Below, one piece after another: positions 1 through 5,203 of a stretch of DNA of 8,223 bases. The DNA lies in contig SKOQ01000101.1 in the NCBI GenBank assembly GCA_007119985.1, positions 1-8,223 on the forward strand, in the 5' to 3' direction. A model generated the notes under the pieces. The model was given only the letters and a program-made list of their open reading frames with translations, was not told the origin of the DNA and did no database searches. Position numbers and translations under genes: made by a program. Source of the DNA: Marinospirillum sp. (lineage in GTDB: Bacteria > Pseudomonadota > Gammaproteobacteria > Pseudomonadales > Halomonadaceae). The number at the start of each line of letters is the position of its first letter. The stretch's first letter is position 1.

Positions 1-91
1 ACACGAATGCTAGTCCGTTTTTGTGTTTCGCTGCGCTCAATTTTACACAAAACCGGCCGTCGCTCTCGTTCGCGTGAGCTTGGCGTTATGC
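1..91 (+). other. integron attC recombination site (5' part missing)
   Basis: This is the right part of an attC site, cut by the window start. The R' core GTTATGC is at 85-91. Upstream there is a stem between CGTTTTTGTG (about 16-25) and CACAAAACCG (about 46-55), with a TTCGCTGCGCTCAA-containing loop, as expected for a bottom-strand attC hairpin. The R'' core lies left of the window. The R' core is the exact complement of the R'' core GCATAAC at 980-986, which is the relation expected between the two ends of one cassette. Because R' is on the right, the cassettes read left to right and attI/intI should lie to the left. Confidence 0.75.
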
Positions 92-103
92 AGAATGAGA
101 GAT

Positions 104-487
104 ATGGATAAACAATCAGAGATTGCAGTAAGCATAGCGGGTAAGTTTTTTGGCTTTATCTCATCTTCAACCCCCGAGTGGGAAGAGGCTTATCTGCGCT
201 TCAATGGAGATTCTGAGTCTGCGGGAATTACGGCGACATTCTTAAAAGGCGATACTGCACACTATATCGATGCAGATGATGAATTAGAGTTCGAAACCAT
301 GTCAGAGCTAACTGATATGTTCCAGAGCCTTCAAGGCTGCTTTCCTTTTAAAGTCTGTCTGTTAGTTATTAAGCCAAACAAAGAATACAAAATAAAGTAT
401 GAGCAGGATTTGAGTGAAAAGTGGGCAATAACAAAACTAGATGGCAGCACTGGTATTCCAGCAGGCTACAAAAGTGACCCATGGTAG
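104..487 (+). CDS. cassette-encoded hypothetical protein, possibly YezG/DUF600-like immunity protein
   Basis: This is a 127-aa acidic cytoplasmic protein with no signal peptide or membrane segment. The ATG at 104 is preferred: the longer frame from 23 would start inside the attC site, and GAGA lies just upstream at 97-100. ATG 95 is an alternative that adds three residues. The N-terminal half has a TPEWEEAYLRF segment (around residues 22-32) followed by an acidic stretch. The C-terminal half has alternating hydrophobic strands, with KEYKIKYEQDLSEKW around residues 93-107. This layout resembles YezG/DUF600-type immunity proteins of polymorphic toxin systems, where a similar 'PEEW' helix and a 'K-x-D/Y' strand occur. 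The resemblance is from memory and weak. It shares a cassette with the gene at 524-985, 36 bases downstream. Confidence 0.7.
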   Translation: MDKQSEIAVSIAGKFFGFISSSTPEWEEAYLRFNGDSESAGITATFLKGDTAHYIDADDELEFETMSELTDMFQSLQGCFPFKVCLLVIKPNKEYKIKYEQDLSEKWAITKLDGSTGIPAGYKSDPW

Positions 488-523
488 TAAGCTACATAAT
501 AAAACTTTATGCATGAGAAGGTT

Positions 524-985
524 ATGGGCAATTTTATAAGAATTGAAAGAATCCCTTATGAAGAGCCTTACCACGTTCAGTTGGTATGGGAAGTGTCGAA
601 TGGGGATATATCTTCACGCTTTGAGTATTACGATAATGCTGAATCATTGAAAGAGATCGGCAAAGGGCTTGAGCATTTTCCTCGTCATGGCGGCGATGTT
701 TTCCTTCATGAAATTGGATCGGAAAAGCCGGAGGATCGTTTCGCATACTATTTTCGATTTCGGGCTTTCAGCACCGACTCCCGAGGTGGTTCTGCAGTCC
801 AAATCAGGTTTTGCAACAATAGTGAGTTGCCGTATCGCAAATCATTTGAGTTCTGCATTCAGGCAGAGCCCGCTGCCCTCAACAGGCTTGGGAAGCTTTT
901 TCTCGAATTTGCAAAGCTTGGGCAGGAGTACATGGCTTGGTCGGACTTTGAGTCCTTCATAGGTGGCAAGCATGAATTTGCATAA
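524..985 (+). CDS. cassette-encoded hypothetical protein
   Basis: This is a 153-aa soluble protein of unknown function. ATG 524 is chosen because GAGAAGG (515-521) lies immediately upstream; ATG 509, five codons earlier, has no visible ribosome binding site. The protein starts MGNFIRIERIPYEEPYHVQL and is rich in aromatic and acidic residues. An RFAYYFRFRAF strand lies in the middle and an AALNRLGKLFLEFAKL amphipathic helix near the C-terminus. I recall similar hypothetical proteins from integron cassettes and contact-dependent toxin neighbourhoods, but assign no function. Its TAA stop (983-985) lies inside the R'' core of the following attC, the typical compact arrangement of cassette genes. 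Confidence 0.78.
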   Translation: MGNFIRIERIPYEEPYHVQLVWEVSNGDISSRFEYYDNAESLKEIGKGLEHFPRHGGDVFLHEIGSEKPEDRFAYYFRFRAFSTDSRGGSAVQIRFCNNSELPYRKSFEFCIQAEPAALNRLGKLFLEFAKLGQEYMAWSDFESFIGGKHEFA

Positions 986-1063
986 CAATCGCAGGCACGG
1001 CGACGGCTTTTTCGTTGCGGCTTCGCCTCCACTACAAAGCCGCGCGTGCTGCGGGCGTTCAGG
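980..1063 (+). other. integron attC site of the two-gene cassette, R' core interrupted
   Basis: R'' GCATAAC is at 980-986. The L'' arm CGCAGGCACG (990-999) pairs with CGTGCTGCGG (1045-1054), and GGCTTT pairs with AAAGCC further in, with a loop around GCGGCTTCGCC. The right core reads GTTCAGG at 1057-1063, which breaks the GTTRRRY consensus at the fourth base. A consensus-like GTTAGAG lies 95 bases further right, at 1152-1158, and appears to be the displaced original core. The stop codon of the preceding gene lies within R''. Confidence 0.82.
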
Positions 1064-1152
1064 CTGTAGAAAAACCTAAGAGCTTTCATGTTTTAAGGGT
1101 TTTTAGTTAAGAAAACGATCCATTTTTGAGTCTGAGGCTTTCTACAGGCTCG
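1058..1152. mobile_element. 95-bp ORF-less insert with terminal inverted repeats between two cassettes
   Basis: The segment lies between CGTT at 1056-1059 and CGTT at 1151-1154. Its ends carry AGGCTGTAGAAA (1061-1072) and TTTCTACAGGCT (1139-1150), which are inverted repeats matching at 11 of 12 positions. The interior is AT-rich and has no ORF. Removing one repeat plus the insert restores an attC core GTTAGAG that matches the CTCTAAC of the next attC exactly. It could be a minimal cassette inserted at G|TT by the integrase, or a miniature inverted-repeat element that duplicated CGTT. Confidence 0.55.
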
Positions 1153-1579
1153 TTAGAGACTCGAGGCTTATGAAAATCGATCCAGAGGCAATATTCAGTG
1201 ATGGCAGGCTCTTTCTCTGGGATGAGAATGATTTGTCGAGGGCAGAGCATACTGTCGCTCCGACTGAGGTCACTTCATTAAGAATTGGCGCTAAGTGCTA
1301 CAGTTGCGTAGGGATAGAAAGCTTGCTTGCCAAGCTGGCGATATACAGAAATGTGACTGCAATAGGGGTCGCTGACGATAGAATTCCGGACCAGGAGATG
1401 CCAAAGGTAAAGCAGCAATTTGAGACAGCATTTCCTGCGGCAAATTTCGTATGGAGCTATGACCTTTTGGTTGCAGGTAAACATGGACGGTAATCAGTCA
1501 ACCTCTAACCAGGCCAATGACAGCGATAGCTTCGCCATTGCAGCTTCGCCTCGATTCCAAAGCCGCGCGTGCTGCGGCG
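1153..1579 (+). mobile_element. integron gene cassette carrying one ORF
   Basis: It begins with TTAGAG at 1153 (core GTTAGAG, 1152-1158) and ends at the G of GTTAAGC at 1579. The left core is the exact complement of the R'' core CTCTAAC at 1503-1509, which marks both as ends of one cassette. It holds a single gene, 1170-1493, which starts 17 bases after the left boundary, as is usual for cassette genes. Confidence 0.7.
1170..1493 (+). CDS. cassette-encoded hypothetical protein
   Basis: This is a 107-aa protein that I do not recognise. The ATG at 1170 follows GAGG (1163-1166) at a short spacing. The protein is soluble and mildly acidic, with a hydrophobic middle (CYSCVGIESLLAKLAIYRN, around residues 43-61) containing two cysteines in a C-x-x-C pattern (CYSC). 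It continues with a probable beta strand (VTAIGVADD, 62-70) and a helix (EMPKVKQQFETAF, 76-88). The alternating strand and helix pattern suggests a small alpha/beta fold. The gene ends ten bases before the R'' core of its attC. No promoter of its own is evident, so it probably relies on upstream transcription or on the inserted 95-bp segment. Confidence 0.68.
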   Translation: MKIDPEAIFSDGRLFLWDENDLSRAEHTVAPTEVTSLRIGAKCYSCVGIESLLAKLAIYRNVTAIGVADDRIPDQEMPKVKQQFETAFPAANFVWSYDLLVAGKHGR

Positions 1580-1585
1580 TTAAGC
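1503..1585 (+). other. integron attC site, left arm degenerate
   Basis: R' GTTAAGC at 1579-1585 fits GTTRRRY, and R'' CTCTAAC is at 1503-1509. The right half (AAAGCCGCGCGTGCTGCG then GCGTT) is nearly identical to that of the attC at 980-1063. The left half aligns to the same site but differs mostly by G-to-A and C-to-T changes (for example GGCGACGGC versus AGCGATAGC), so it no longer pairs well with the right arm. The site is recognisable but may be a poor recombination substrate. Confidence 0.75.
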
Positions 1586-1605
1586 CTGTTCGCTCATGAT
1601 CTAAA

Positions 1606-1631
1606 TTGACGTAGCATGGAAGCCGTGCTAC
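1606..1631 (+). promoter_or_regulatory. candidate operator/promoter of a higBA-type module
   Basis: TTGACG at 1606-1611 is a good -35-like hexamer. It runs into an imperfect dyad, GTAGCATGG (1611-1619) and CCGTGCTAC (1623-1631), with 8 of 9 positions matching around an AAG centre. A dyad just upstream of a toxin-first toxin-antitoxin gene is where a HigA-type antitoxin would bind. No convincing -10 box at 17 bases was found. The toxin gene start is 10 bases downstream of the dyad. Confidence 0.45.
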
Positions 1632-1640
1632 CGCTCTATC

Positions 1641-1745
1641 ATGATTATTGATTTAAAAGAGAAGGGCGCTGAAGACATCTTCAATGGAGTGGCCTCCAAG
1701 GCGACCCGAAAGCTATGCCCACAGTTTTTGTGGCGAATTGCTTCC
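1641..1745 (+). pseudogene. higB: 5' fragment of a HigB/RelE-superfamily toxin gene
   Basis: The frame from ATG 1641 reads MIIDLKEKGAEDIFNG and continues with SKATRKLCPQFLWRIA, which matches the N-terminal third of HigB-type mRNA-interferase toxins (about 90-110 aa), including the 'KG-x-E-x-IFNG' and 'K-x-x-RK-x-CP' pattern. After residue 34 or 35 the resemblance stops. The expected 'RKLDxLN' helix, the 'PPGNRLEAL' segment and the 'SIRINDQYRI' catalytic strand are absent, as are a higA gene and the terminal attC. The remaining frame is unrelated sequence ending at TAA 1800-1802. It is the first gene after the last recognisable attC, so it is probably the remnant of the last cassette, truncated by a deletion into flanking DNA. 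The product cannot be an active toxin. The family assignment is from memory of the motifs. Confidence 0.6.
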
Positions 1746-2056
1746 TTGGCGCTTATTGGTGGCCCTCATGGGGTCAAGACCGAGGTTGCCAGTGAGATGT
1801 AACGCTGTGTAGCACAGGGAGAAATCCCGTTGATTGCTCGTGATCAGGATGAGTTTGCCGCTTGACTCAATTTGCTGTTTGTCAAACGGCCTTGGTGGCC
1901 GCGTCCACTCTACCAACAAGCTGCTGATCAGGCGATCCAGCGCGCTGAAAGCAATGTGCGCCTGTGGCAGCAACAGCAGCAAGATCCATTTTACAAGATC
2001 CCTTTTATTTGCAAGAGCATTATCAGGCCTGGTTAGCCAGCTTAGAAGCCAACTAG
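1746..2056 (+). pseudogene. decayed 3' portion of an unrecognised gene at the array/chromosome junction
   Basis: No intact gene occupies this stretch. One frame (that of the higB fragment) gives protein-like sequence, including EIPLIARDQDEF, VKRPWWPRPLYQQAADQA and QRAESNVRLWQQQQQDPFY. It is interrupted by TAA at 1800-1802 and TGA at 1863-1865. At 1981-2008 a 14-base tandem duplication (AAGATCCATTTTAC / AAGATCCCTTTTAT) shifts the frame. Skipping one copy lets the sequence continue DPFYLQEHYQAWLASLEAN to a TAG at 2054-2056. Tryptophan- and glutamine-rich text on both sides of the duplication fits together as one C-terminus. I do not recognise the family. Confidence 0.5.
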
Positions 2057-2092
2057 CGTGGCTGAATAGATTGGCCGAGATCTCTGTAGGTC

Positions 2093-2119
2093 ATGCTAGA
2101 TATGCTAGACTAAAGTCTA
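2093..2119 (+). promoter_or_regulatory. direct repeat and dyad upstream of the transporter gene
   Basis: ATGCTAGAT (2093-2101) and ATGCTAGAC (2102-2110) are adjacent 9-bp direct repeats. The second runs into a perfect dyad, TAGACT-AA-AGTCTA (2106-2119). They lie 33-59 bases before the start codon at 2152, where an operator or promoter of the transporter gene would be. TATGCT at 2101-2106 could serve as a -10 box, but no -35 at proper spacing was found. Confidence 0.35.
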
Positions 2120-2151
2120 CTCTTAATCACTCTTGCAGGGTCTTATCTCTT

Positions 2152-3618
2152 ATGTCTTCTCTTGCTTTTAAGCCTTGGCCCACCGCCATGGCTGTGCTGG
2201 TCACCCTTGGTATTTGGCTACTTTTACCTCTGCCCGAAGGGTTAACGGAACAAGCCTGGTTGATGCTGGCGTTGTTTGTTGGAACGATTATCGCGATCAT
2301 CGGCAAAGCTATGTCGATCGGCGCGATTTCTGTGATTGCTATTGCTTTGGTGGCCGCAACAGGTGTGACGGGGGATACCCCAGGTCAGGCAATCAATACT
2401 GCACTCAGTAGCTATGCCAACCCCTTGATTTGGTTGATTGCTGTCGCGATTATGATTTCACGCGGCTTGATCAAAACCGGTCTGGGCGCGCGCATTGGCT
2501 ATTATTTTATTTCACTTCTCGGCAAGCGAACGCTAGGCATAGGTTATGGCCTAGCTTTGGCAGAGCTTTCTATCGCGCCGGTCACGCCCAGTAATACGGC
2601 GCGTGGTGGCGGCATTATCCATCCGATTATGCGCTCGATTGCGCAGGGTTATCAGTCTTGCCCTGAGCAGGGGACGTCCAATCGGATCGGCAAATACTTG
2701 GCGTTGGTGAATTATCACAGCAACCCCATCACTTCGGCGATGTTTATCACGGCCACAGCCCCGAATCCCTTAACCGTGGAGTTGATTGCTTCTGCGACAG
2801 GGGCTGAGATTCAGCTGAGCTGGCTGACTTGGGCCTTAGCGATGCTGTTGCCCGGGATGGTGGCGATTCTGGCCATGCCCTATATCCTCTATAAGCTGTA
2901 TCCACCTGAGATCAAAGAAACACCAAATGCCCGGCAGGTGGCGCGCGATAAGCTCAGCGAGTTGGGTCCTTTGAGCCGTCATGAAGGCATCATGCTGATG
3001 GTCTTTTTGGTGTTGCTGCTCTTGTGGGCGGATCTTCCAGCCTTGTTGCTGGGCGCTGGTTGGAGCTTTCATACCACAACAACTGCTTTTATTGGTTTGA
3101 GCCTCTTGCTGCTCACTGGGGTGCTGACTTGGGAGGATGTGCTCAAAGAGAAGAATGCCTGGGATACGCTGCTTTGGTTTGGCGCGCTGATTATGATGGC
3201 GGGTCAGTTGAATGAGAGTGGTTTGATCAGTTGGTTTTCGGCCAATATGGAGCAATGGATCGGGCTCTTGGGCATTGGCTGGCCGGGTGCGGTGGTATTA
3301 CTGGTGCTGGTCTTCTTGTATACCCATTACTTTTTTGCCAGTACCACCGCCCACATTACCGCGATGATGGCAGCGTTTTTGACTGTCGGCTTAAGCTTGG
3401 GCGCACCGGCCATGCCCTTTGTGCTGATTATGGCGGCCACTTCATCGATTATGATGACGCTGACACACTATGCCACTGGCACCTCGCCAGTGATTTTTGG
3501 TTCGGGCTATGTCACCTTAGGCGAGTGGTGGAAAGCGGGCTTTGTGATGAGCGTCGCTAACCTGCTGATTTGGGTGGTGGTCGGAGCTCTGTGGTGGAAG
3601 CTGCTGGGTCACTACTAA
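2152..3618 (+). CDS. DASS-family anion transporter (CitT/SLC13-like)
   Basis: This is a 488-aa integral membrane protein, a usual length for the divalent anion:Na+ symporter family (TC 2.A.47). It has about 11-12 hydrophobic segments from residue 12 to the C-terminus. It carries the first substrate/cation motif SNT at 147-149 within PVTPSNTARGGGIIHPI, followed by NPITSAMFITATAPNPL, typical of the CitT/TtdT/YbhI branch. The second, symmetry-related site reads STT at 397-399 (FFASTTAHITAMM). The likely substrate is a di- or tricarboxylate (succinate, citrate, tartrate or 2-oxoglutarate), taken up by symport or exchange. ATG 2152 is chosen because the hydrophobic N-terminus follows it, GCAGGG lies at 2135-2140, and the 106 upstream in-frame codons run through decayed DNA. 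It is probably transcribed alone. A 19-bp duplication covers its stop codon. Confidence 0.9.
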   Translation: MSSLAFKPWPTAMAVLVTLGIWLLLPLPEGLTEQAWLMLALFVGTIIAIIGKAMSIGAISVIAIALVAATGVTGDTPGQAINTALSSYANPLIWLIAVAIMISRGLIKTGLGARIGYYFISLLGKRTLGIGYGLALAELSIAPVTPSNTARGGGIIHPIMRSIAQGYQSCPEQGTSNRIGKYLALVNYHSNPITSAMFITATAPNPLTVELIASATGAEIQLSWLTWALAMLLPGMVAILAMPYILYKLYPPEIKETPNARQVARDKLSELGPLSRHEGIMLMVFLVLLLLWADLPALLLGAGWSFHTTTTAFIGLSLLLLTGVLTWEDVLKEKNAWDTLLWFGALIMMAGQLNESGLISWFSANMEQWIGLLGIGWPGAVVLLVLVFLYTHYFFASTTAHITAMMAAFLTVGLSLGAPAMPFVLIMAATSSIMMTLTHYATGTSPVIFGSGYVTLGEWWKAGFVMSVANLLIWVVVGALWWKLLGHY

Positions 3619-3652
3619 GCCGCTGGTGAACTTCTAAGCCACTTGTGAACTT
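3615..3652 (+). repeat. 19-bp tandem duplication spanning the transporter stop codon
   Basis: CTAAGCCGCTGGTGAACTT (3615-3633) is followed directly by CTAAGCCACTTGTGAACTT (3634-3652), with 17 of 19 bases identical. The first copy contains the TAA stop of the transporter. The second copy is non-coding, so the duplication leaves the protein unchanged. Confidence 0.85.
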
Positions 3653-3676
3653 CAGGCTCAGCGAGGGGTCAGCCAA

Positions 3677-3706
3677 CGGAGACGGGGTCATATCACCTCG
3701 TCTCTG
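3677..3706 (+). terminator. strong hairpin between transporter gene and gloA, without a U-tract
   Basis: CGGAGACGGGG (3677-3687) pairs with CCTCGTCTCTG (3696-3706) in an 11-bp stem with two G-U pairs and an 8-base loop TCATATCA. No T-run follows, so it is not a canonical intrinsic terminator. It could be a 3' end stabiliser, a partial terminator, or an operator for gloA, whose start lies 30 bases downstream. Confidence 0.4.
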
Positions 3707-3736
3707 AATCATCGATTGCAGGATGTGGAGAAGAGA

Positions 3737-4159
3737 ATGCGTTATTTACATACTATGGTGCGAGTGCTGGATCTGGAAGCTTCGATGGCCTTTTATCAGC
3801 ATCTCGGGTTAGAAGAAATTCGTCGTCATGACAGCGAGCAGGGGCGGTTTACTCTGGTGTTTATGGCACCGCCTAGTCAGCCAGAGTGTCCAGTGGAGTT
3901 AACCTATAACTGGGATGGGGATGATGGTCTGCCCTCTGATAGCCGCCATTTTGGGCATCTGGCCTATGAGGTTGAAGATATCTATGCCACTTGTACTCGC
4001 TTGCAGCAGGCTGGCATCCTGATCAACCGGCCGCCCCGAGATGGGCGTATGGCCTTTGTGCGCTCACCGGATCATATCTCGATCGAGTTGTTGCAAAAAG
4101 GAGAGGCATTGGCGCCACAGGAGCCGTGGCTCAGCATGGAAAATCAAGGGCACTGGTAG
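3737..4159 (+). CDS. gloA: glyoxalase I (lactoylglutathione lyase)
   Basis: This 140-aa enzyme converts the hemithioacetal of methylglyoxal and glutathione to S-lactoylglutathione in the cytoplasm, the first step of methylglyoxal detoxification. It begins MRYLHTMVRVLDL, close to E. coli GloA (MRLLHTMLRVGDL), and shares the ELTYNW block. The four metal ligands can be placed at H5, E54, H74 and E117, as in the short, nickel-preferring class (about 135 aa). It is a single VOC-fold subunit acting as a dimer. The C-terminus is about 15 residues longer than the motif core and ends in MENQGHW. ATG 3737 is preceded by GGAGAAGAG (3727-3735); the frame open from 3716 lacks such a site. No gloB is adjacent. 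It is probably an independent transcription unit between hairpins at 3677-3706 and 4176-4202. Confidence 0.92.
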   Translation: MRYLHTMVRVLDLEASMAFYQHLGLEEIRRHDSEQGRFTLVFMAPPSQPECPVELTYNWDGDDGLPSDSRHFGHLAYEVEDIYATCTRLQQAGILINRPPRDGRMAFVRSPDHISIELLQKGEALAPQEPWLSMENQGHW

Positions 4160-4175
4160 CCGCTGGTCTCTTTCT

Positions 4176-4202
4176 CTAGCCCGCTTGAGCCGAGTGGGCT
4201 AG
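4176..4202 (+). terminator. probable terminator-like hairpin after gloA
   Basis: CTAGCCCGCT (4176-4185) pairs with AGTGGGCTAG (4193-4202) in a 10-bp stem with one G-T pair and a 7-base loop. A T-run (TTTTTT, 4217-4222) follows but only 14 bases after the stem, so termination strength is uncertain. It lies 17 bases after the gloA stop. Confidence 0.5.
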
Positions 4203-4246
4203 CTTTGGCCACTTCGTTTTTTCATTTCATTGCACACTAGGTAGTT

Positions 4247-5161
4247 ATGCATCGCAATCGTCGTGCACGTATCGAGCAAACGGCGCTCCGTCTTTCTCTG
4301 GCCGGCACCTTAGTCGCTGCGGCGGCTGGCTTTTATTTTGGGATTCATCTGGGATCCAATGCGATCTTGCTGGATGGCATTTTCTCCTTGCTCAGCATGG
4401 GGATGACTGGCCTCAATATCTATGTGGCCGCATTACTGACGCGCCCTGATGATGAACGCTTCCATTATGGCTACGGTCATTTAGAGCCGATGGTCAATGT
4501 GGTCAATGGACTGTTTATTCTCAGTGTTTGTTGTTTTGCCTTTTACCAAGGTGTCACGGTCATTTTTGCAGGTGGGCATCAGGTAGAGATGTCGTCTGCA
4601 CTCTACTACACCAGCGCCATGACGCTCTTCTGCTTTAGTCTCTATGGTATTGAGCGTTATCTGGCACAGCGCTGTCATTCCAGTATTCTGCGTGTGGATA
4701 TGCAGGAATGGCTGGTCGATGGCTTGCTCAGTCTGGGGATTCTATGCGGCTTTTTGCTGGGTGCTTTCTTGGAACGCCAGGGTTATGATCAATGGACGCC
4801 CTATATTGATCCTGCGCTCACCAGCCTGATCTCGCTCTTTGCGGTGATGTTGCCGATTCGAGTGCTGCGCGCCAATATCTCCGAAGTGCTGCTTAGAGCA
4901 CCAGAAGATTCCTATCAGCAACGCGTCGATGAGTTGGTCACGGAAATCGAGGCCAATTATCCAATCCAAGAAAGCGAATGGTATTTGGCCAAAACCGGAC
5001 GCCGTTATGATTTGGAAATTAACTTTCTGGTCGCTCAAGGGACTTTTGAGACGATGAAGGAGCAGGATGAGCTGCGCAATTATATTTGGAACCGACTCAA
5101 GCAGCGGGGTGTGGAAGTCTGGTTAACGGTTTCTTTTACGGCGCAGGAGAAATGGCTCTAG
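4247..5161 (+). CDS. cation diffusion facilitator (CDF) family transporter, atypical metal site
   Basis: This is a 304-aa inner-membrane protein with six hydrophobic segments (about 17-36, 39-62, 82-105, 118-137, 156-174, 186-205) and a cytoplasmic C-terminal domain, the CDF (YiiP/FieF/CzcD-like) layout. CDF proteins export divalent metals by proton antiport. The TM2 motif DGIFS holds D43, but the usual second Asp is S47. The TM5 motif EWLVD has E154 and D158 in place of His-x-x-x-Asp. A loop RFHYGYGHLEP (71-81) corresponds to the family's 'HxFGHGKxE' stretch. The C-terminal domain (about 206-304) contains no histidine, so the zinc site of YiiP there is absent. These features fit the divergent COG3965-type branch; the metal cannot be named. 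TAGGTAG (4238-4244) precedes ATG 4247. Confidence 0.85.
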   Translation: MHRNRRARIEQTALRLSLAGTLVAAAAGFYFGIHLGSNAILLDGIFSLLSMGMTGLNIYVAALLTRPDDERFHYGYGHLEPMVNVVNGLFILSVCCFAFYQGVTVIFAGGHQVEMSSALYYTSAMTLFCFSLYGIERYLAQRCHSSILRVDMQEWLVDGLLSLGILCGFLLGAFLERQGYDQWTPYIDPALTSLISLFAVMLPIRVLRANISEVLLRAPEDSYQQRVDELVTEIEANYPIQESEWYLAKTGRRYDLEINFLVAQGTFETMKEQDELRNYIWNRLKQRGVEVWLTVSFTAQEKWL

Positions 5162-5203
5162 CCTCAGCCTGACTCTCTCCTTGCATTCATCCGACGCGAG
5201 CAT

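Larger units (their letters stand above)
86..1057 (+). mobile_element. integron gene cassette with two ORFs
   Basis: The cassette is defined by cleavage between G and TT of the core sites. It begins with TTATGC at 86 and ends with the G at 1057. The TTATGC end and its own R'' core GCATAAC (980-986) are perfectly complementary, so the unit is internally consistent as one circularisable cassette. It holds two same-strand genes, 104-487 and 524-985, with no attC between them. Most integron cassettes carry one ORF, so a two-gene cassette suggests a functional pair, but no toxin-antitoxin or toxin-immunity pair can be named from sequence alone. Confidence 0.75.

Noticed and set aside
23..103. Longer N-terminus for the first cassette gene
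   Set aside because: The extra 27 codons lie inside the attC site and precede the cassette boundary at 86.
484..515. Possible attC remnant between the two cassette genes
   Set aside because: CATAA and TTATG form only a 5-bp hairpin with no L arms, and the core-site pairing of 85-91 with 980-986 already accounts for one cassette.
1..1585. CRISPR array
   Set aside because: The recurring units are attC sites about 0.5 kb apart with dyad structure and genes between them, not short regularly spaced repeats.
1713..1982. Minus-strand 89-codon frame
   Set aside because: No start signal or recognisable domain. The plus-strand frame in the same place gives more protein-like sequence.
1834..2151. Open frame extending the transporter 106 codons upstream
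   Set aside because: It runs through the decayed junction region in a different frame from the protein-like remnant, has no membrane or family character, and the transporter's normal N-terminus and length start at 2152.
2836..3255. 139-codon minus-strand frame inside the transporter gene
   Set aside because: It is antisense to a well-supported family member and has the low-complexity Gln/His content typical of shadow frames.
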